A stretch of DNA of 64,000 nt from an uncultured Clostridium sp. (GTDB taxonomy: Bacteria; Bacillota; Clostridia; TANB77; CAG-508), in assembly GCA_948465565.1 (NCBI GenBank), contig CAOJXR010000002.1, forward strand, positions 1 through 64,000, in the 5' to 3' direction. This document shows, in pieces, positions 60,720-64,000 of the stretch; position 1 is the first letter of the stretch; every line of letters begins with the position of its first letter. A program made the translations under genes and the position numbers. The notes beneath the pieces were generated by a model that saw only the letters and a program-made list of their open reading frames with translations, ran no database searches and was not told the DNA's origin.

Positions 60720-61961
60720 TTATTTTAATCTTTTCTTTAATTCTACTATTCCTACACCTGTTAACAATGTTACTCCTAATACATAACCTATTATATCTAC
60801 TGTACCAGTTTTTGGAGTTTCGTCTTTTTCTCCTTTATTTGTTGTAGTTGTTTCTGCTGGCTTTGTTGTCTCTGTTGATGTATCATTTTCTTGTTTTGTT
60901 TCTGCAATTAGTATTGCAAAAGGAGATAATTCTGTAACTTCTATTGTTGCCTTACCATTTTCTATTGTAGAATTAAATTGTTCATATTCTCCATTATTTT
61001 TCTTATGTAATACTACACATTTTTGTCCATTATATTGTTCTCCAATATCAAATGTCATTGTTAGTTTTCCATTAAATGTTCCATTTTCTATTTTTATATC
61101 TCTCATAAATACAAATTTATATTCTTCACGTTCCATAGATAAATGATTATTTATATAACTTTGCATAGATAAATGTGTATCTGAATCTTTTACTATTTCC
61201 TTTGTCGTTATTTTAGCACCATCTGAAATATTACCTGTGATTCCTAAATTAACATTATTTTCTTTGTCAACTGATGTAATTGTATTAGGTTTTTCTTCTT
61301 CTTTTACAATATTAACTTGATAAAAACCAGTAACTATTTTTGTCATATCATCTGTTTGAATTTCAATATCAAATCCAAGATACTTATTATTAAATATACT
61401 TGTATCTGTAATTTTCATTTGATAACCAACAGGTTGATATCTAGTCATCTCACCATTTTTATTAAAACCAGTTTCCAAATTAGTTTTCTTTATAAATGTT
61501 CCTAAACCATCAATTATTATACTATTTCCTAAATCAACATAATCTTCTCCATGATTACTTTTAACTAAAAAAGTTAAATATATATCTTTATTTTGTACAT
61601 TAGCATTTTCTTCATATCTTCCTTCAATACCAGCCATTTGTTCTAAACCTATATAGTCTGTTAAATCTAATCCTTTCTCATCTGAAAGTCTTATGTCTAA
61701 TGTATATGTAGGCTTATCCGTATAAACATAATATTTATTTATATTATCACCATATTTAGAACCTGGTTCAATAAAATCATACCATTCTCCATTTATCCCC
61801 ATTTTTTTATTAAGTTCTTCATGTGTATCTGCCTTATAGATATTTCCTTTTGCCATTGTACTTGCTTGTACTTGGTTAGTATTGAATAATAAAAATGCTA
61901 CAAAAATTATTCCAAATACTAATAAAACTTTAAAATTTGTTTTTAATTTCATTTTTTTCAC
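60720..61961 (-). CDS. LPXTG-type cell-wall-anchored surface protein
   Basis: The 413-residue protein has a signal peptide (residues 1-33, cleavage likely after VQA), a long extracellular part with beta-rich repeats, and a C-terminal sorting signal: TPKTG, a hydrophobic segment and basic KKRLK. A Thr/Pro-rich spacer precedes TPKTG. It is probably displayed by the neighbouring sortase B, although TPKTG resembles class A-type signals more than typical NPQTN. The cargo might help adhesion, a function inferred from layout. Confidence 0.88.
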   Translation of the reverse strand: MKKMKLKTNFKVLLVFGIIFVAFLLFNTNQVQASTMAKGNIYKADTHEELNKKMGINGEWYDFIEPGSKYGDNINKYYVYTDKPTYTLDIRLSDEKGLDLTDYIGLEQMAGIEGRYEENANVQNKDIYLTFLVKSNHGEDYVDLGNSIIIDGLGTFIKKTNLETGFNKNGEMTRYQPVGYQMKITDTSIFNNKYLGFDIEIQTDDMTKIVTGFYQVNIVKEEEKPNTITSVDKENNVNLGITGNISDGAKITTKEIVKDSDTHLSMQSYINNHLSMEREEYKFVFMRDIKIENGTFNGKLTMTFDIGEQYNGQKCVVLHKKNNGEYEQFNSTIENGKATIEVTELSPFAILIAETKQENDTSTETTKPAETTTTNKGEKDETPKTGTVDIIGYVLGVTLLTGVGIVELKKRLK

Positions 61962-62118
61962 TCCTATCTGAATAAATTTATTTTATTATATTATATCTTT
62001 TTATAAATTTCAATACTTTTTAATTTATTTTTTGGTTTATTTTTTAAACTATACATATTCTGCACCAAATTATAAAATACTAAATAAATGAAAAAGTGGT
62101 TTAGAAAGTGGTGTAAAT

Positions 62119-62301
62119 ATGAATTTTAAAGTCCCTAGTGGTATAAATAAATGTCCTTTAAGTATTAGAGTAGATGAAGAAGATTATGATATAATTGAAA
62201 AATTGTCTAAAAAGAATAATAAATCGTTTAATTATATTATTAATTCTATGATTAAATATGCCATTCAAAATATGGATATGAAAGACATAAAAAAGAGTTG
62301 A
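62119..62301 (+). CDS. Ribbon-helix-helix-type small protein
   Basis: The 60-residue protein reads PLSIRVDEEDYDIIEKLSKK then NKSFNYIINSMIKYAI, the strand-helix-helix pattern of Arc/CopG-type DNA-binding proteins. It could regulate the divergent surface-protein gene or the nearby ATPase. The ribosome binding site is weak (AGTGGTG). Confidence 0.7.
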   Translation: MNFKVPSGINKCPLSIRVDEEDYDIIEKLSKKNNKSFNYIINSMIKYAIQNMDMKDIKKS

Positions 62302-62310
62302 TTTTAAAAT

Positions 62311-62847
62311 TTAACTCTTTATATTTTGTCTTAAAAATATTTTTTCATCAATTACTTGTAATCTATCTTTTTTATCAATTATACTGTTACAATTTCTTGA
62401 TATGTGAGATGTAACCAAAATAGGAATATTCAATTCTTCTACTAATTTTTTTAATTCCTTACAGATATTTTCTATCTCAATATCTCTACTTAAACATTTA
62501 GATTTATCATAAGAAATTAGTTGTAAATAATCAATTATAACAAATTTTATACCTTTATCTCTTTTCAATTCTTTTACAGTTTTATATATATCAACTATTG
62601 ATATGCCTGGAGTATCCACAATAAATAAATTTGAATTATAATTCTTAATTTTACTTTTTATCATTTCTTTTTCAGTTTCTAAACTAAAAAATACTACTGG
62701 AACATTTTTATTATAACTTATATATTCTGCCATTTTAATTGAAATAGTAGTTTTACCAGTACAAGCACTTCCACATAAAGCAATTAATTTTGGAGTATTA
62801 AAATCTATCTTGTATTTTATATCTAACTGTTCAACTTTTATACACAT
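62311..62847 (-). CDS. Minimal RecA/DnaB-fold ATPase
   Basis: The 178-residue protein is a bare RecA-like core: Walker A GSACTGKTT (about 26-34), the DnaB-like FFSLETEKEMIKSK, Walker B FVIIDYLQLIS and sensor ILVTSHISRN. The DnaB N-terminal domain is absent, so it is about 40 percent of the size of a helicase. It may be a loader, a partial helicase or an element maintenance ATPase. Confidence 0.8.
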   Translation of the reverse strand: MCIKVEQLDIKYKIDFNTPKLIALCGSACTGKTTISIKMAEYISYNKNVPVVFFSLETEKEMIKSKIKNYNSNLFIVDTPGISIVDIYKTVKELKRDKGIKFVIIDYLQLISYDKSKCLSRDIEIENICKELKKLVEELNIPILVTSHISRNCNSIIDKKDRLQVIDEKIFLRQNIKS

Positions 62848-62878
62848 TTTTTCACTACCTTTCGTTTAAAATAGGGGT

Positions 62879-62912
62879 AGAGAATTTATCAAAATAATAA
62901 AATAAATTCTCT
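62879..62912. repeat. Inverted repeat upstream of RecA-like ATPase
   Basis: AGAGAATTTAT (62879-62889) and ATAAATTCTCT (62902-62912), perfect 11-base arms with a 12-base centre. It overlaps ATAGGGGTAG (62871-62880), of which a reverse copy lies at 60699-60708. The repeat may be an operator. Confidence 0.55.
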
Positions 62913-63108
62913 AAATGACAGACATACTATAATAAGTATTAATTTAATTATAAATCTTTTACTAAAACTCTGTAAACACTTATTTATCAAGTTTTATCAC
63001 AATTAATTTAGATAAATTTTTTAGTTTTTAATATATAATTTATTAAATTAACTCTAAAAATTATTTCTTGATATCTTCTCGTTTTCAGAAATATCATATT
63101 AGATTAAT

Positions 63109-63789
63109 TTATTGATTATATAATTTTTCTTGTATGAATTCTTTTAAATAGTCATAACTTAAATCTTCTAAATTATAAGATAAAAGTGTATTAATCATTT
63201 CTTGAACACTTTGTCTTACACTATCGTCTACATCTTTAAATGCTTGAACAATGCTTCTTTTTACTTCTTTGCGATATAATACATCATCATTATTAAGATT
63301 TATTAATAAATCTACATTTTTACTTATTTTTTCTTTTCCTTTTTTGGCTTGTTCAGCTCTTTTTTTTCCTTCAAATGAAAAAGGAGTTGTAACCACACCT
63401 ATTGTTACAATTCCCATTTTTCTTATCATATTTGTTATTAATGGTGTTGCTCCCATTCCACATCCACCTCCTAGACCAACTACTATAAATACAATATCTG
63501 TATCTTTTAATTCTTTTTGTAGAAATTCCATTATTTCTTTTTTACTTTCGTTTACTGCCTTTTCTGCAATACTTGCATCAGCAAAGCACCCTAGTCCCTT
63601 CGCAACATTCTCTCCTATTAATAATTTAGAATTAGCATTTGAATAACCTAATTCTGCTCTTGATGTACTAATTGATATGTAACCAATATCTTTATTATCT
63701 GTTGTTTCAATTATTCTATTAATCATATTAGTACCGCCATTACCAAAACTAATAACTTTAAATTTTGGTATCATTTTAGATTTACTCAT
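63109..63789 (-). CDS. Truncated FtsZ/tubulin-like GTPase
   Basis: The 226-residue protein has the FtsZ N-terminal fold: VISFGNGGTNMINRI, GENVAKGLGCFADASIAEKA, the tubulin signature as GLGGGCGMGAT in place of GGGTGTG, and VTTPFSFEGKKRAEQAKKG. It stops after the SVQEMINTLL helix and lacks the C-terminal domain with the T7 catalytic loop (NxDxxD). It could bind GTP but not complete a hydrolysis site by itself. Element-encoded tubulin relatives (TubZ, PhuZ) segregate DNA, and this could instead poison host FtsZ. Confidence 0.85.
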   Translation of the reverse strand: MSKSKMIPKFKVISFGNGGTNMINRIIETTDNKDIGYISISTSRAELGYSNANSKLLIGENVAKGLGCFADASIAEKAVNESKKEIMEFLQKELKDTDIVFIVVGLGGGCGMGATPLITNMIRKMGIVTIGVVTTPFSFEGKKRAEQAKKGKEKISKNVDLLINLNNDDVLYRKEVKRSIVQAFKDVDDSVRQSVQEMINTLLSYNLEDLSYDYLKEFIQEKLYNQ

Positions 63790-63857
63790 TTTTAAAAATT
63801 CCTTTCTATTATTTTTTTTTATATATTAAATCATTTTTGAAAATTCGTAAACTGTTT

Positions 63858-63904
63858 TATATCAATTAAATGTAAATACATATATTTTGAATTTAATTGA
63901 TATA
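63858..63904. repeat. Inverted repeat upstream of FtsZ-like gene
   Basis: TATATCAATTAAAT (63858-63871) and ATTTAATTGATATA (63891-63904) are perfect 14-base arms with a 19-base centre. It lies about 70 bases upstream of the FtsZ-like start and may be an operator or part of a centromere-like site. Confidence 0.65.
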
Positions 63905-64000
63905 AACCGATAAATATAACCACCGTTTTAATATAAAAGTTTAATTTATTTGTAAAAAAACTAAATTGTAATATACATACAATATACAAAAAGTTTTAGA

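Larger units (their letters stand above)
54564..64000. mobile_element. Integrative element, left end within window
   Basis: From the integrase to the right edge the genes are typical of an integrative and conjugative or mobilisable element: int and xis, a Rep-like protein, a serine recombinase, sortase and surface-protein cargo, a small RHH protein, a RecA-fold ATPase and an FtsZ-like protein. No housekeeping gene appears here. The left boundary lies near 54.5 kb, between the glmS terminator and int. I could not identify the att repeat because the other end is outside the window. Confidence 0.75.

Noticed and set aside
1..64000. CRISPR arrays, rRNA genes and insertion-sequence transposases.
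   Set aside because: No regularly spaced repeats, rRNA sequence or transposase motifs were seen.

Overview
The window is a contig from a low-GC, anaerobic, endospore-forming Firmicute, most likely an uncultured member of the Clostridia. The evidence is spoVG, spoIVB, an alpha/beta-type small acid-soluble spore protein, yqfC/yqfD, a PdaA-type deacetylase, a HydABC-type electron-bifurcating [FeFe] hydrogenase, a glmS ribozyme and very AT-rich codon use. No rRNA gene or CRISPR array is visible. The only tRNA is tRNA-Leu(UAA) at the left edge.

Layout. 1-5.6 kb: tRNA-Leu, a Nudix hydrolase, an MFS transporter and a heterodimeric ABC exporter. 6.3-9.5 kb: spoVG, murC, spoIVB. 9.5-22.4 kb: a 13-gene minus-strand operon for a Tad-like pilus or secretion machine (SAF/CpaB-like protein, two TadZ-like proteins, a TadA/CpaF ATPase, a fused TadB/TadC membrane protein and six or seven pilin-like proteins). 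22.5-28.6 kb: HAD phosphatase, spore protein, HD hydrolase, hydABC. 28.8-35.5 kb: hpf, recO, yqzL-like, era, yerB-like, ybeY, an unknown gene, yqfD, yqfC. 38.3-43.3 kb: pyrD, pyrK, pyrF, pyrC and a phosphoribosyltransferase-like gene. 43.4-52.5 kb: pdaA-like, an orphan GHKL kinase, rluD-like, a methyltransferase, ispH, uvrC, hpt, neuB-like. 52.2-54.5 kb: glmS ribozyme and glmS. 54.56 kb to the right edge: part of an integrative element with int, xis, a Rep-like protein, a serine recombinase, sortase B and its LPXTG-type substrate, a RecA-fold mini-ATPase and a truncated FtsZ-like protein.

The main discovery is a systematic recoding signature. Six AT-rich genes (spoIVB, the tadA-like ATPase, a Cof-type HAD, a SAM methyltransferase, integrase, excisionase) are broken by frame changes, 12 in all. 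Every one lies at an in-frame CGG codon. Skipping exactly the C (CGGN read as GGN, glycine) restores the family sequence. I found no other in-frame CGG in any AT-rich gene, and no frame change without CGG. At the best-conserved sites (Walker A, LPNGFGS, VRIGLQRG, GHS) the restored residue is a family glycine. This suggests that CGG is not read as a triplet by the host but as CGGN -> Gly, by +1 frameshifting or four-base decoding.

Four single-gene cassettes of clearly higher GC interrupt the chromosome: two homologous cupins, a soluble Clp-D1/FtsH-peptidase (M41) fusion, and a four-helix membrane protein. Each has its own -35/-10 promoter with 17-base spacing and its own hairpin downstream. 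Three of them carry ordinary in-frame CGG codons that must mean Arg, including the paired arginines at the arginine-finger position of the AAA+ protein. Two readings of CGG therefore coexist on one contig, which is the most interesting puzzle here.
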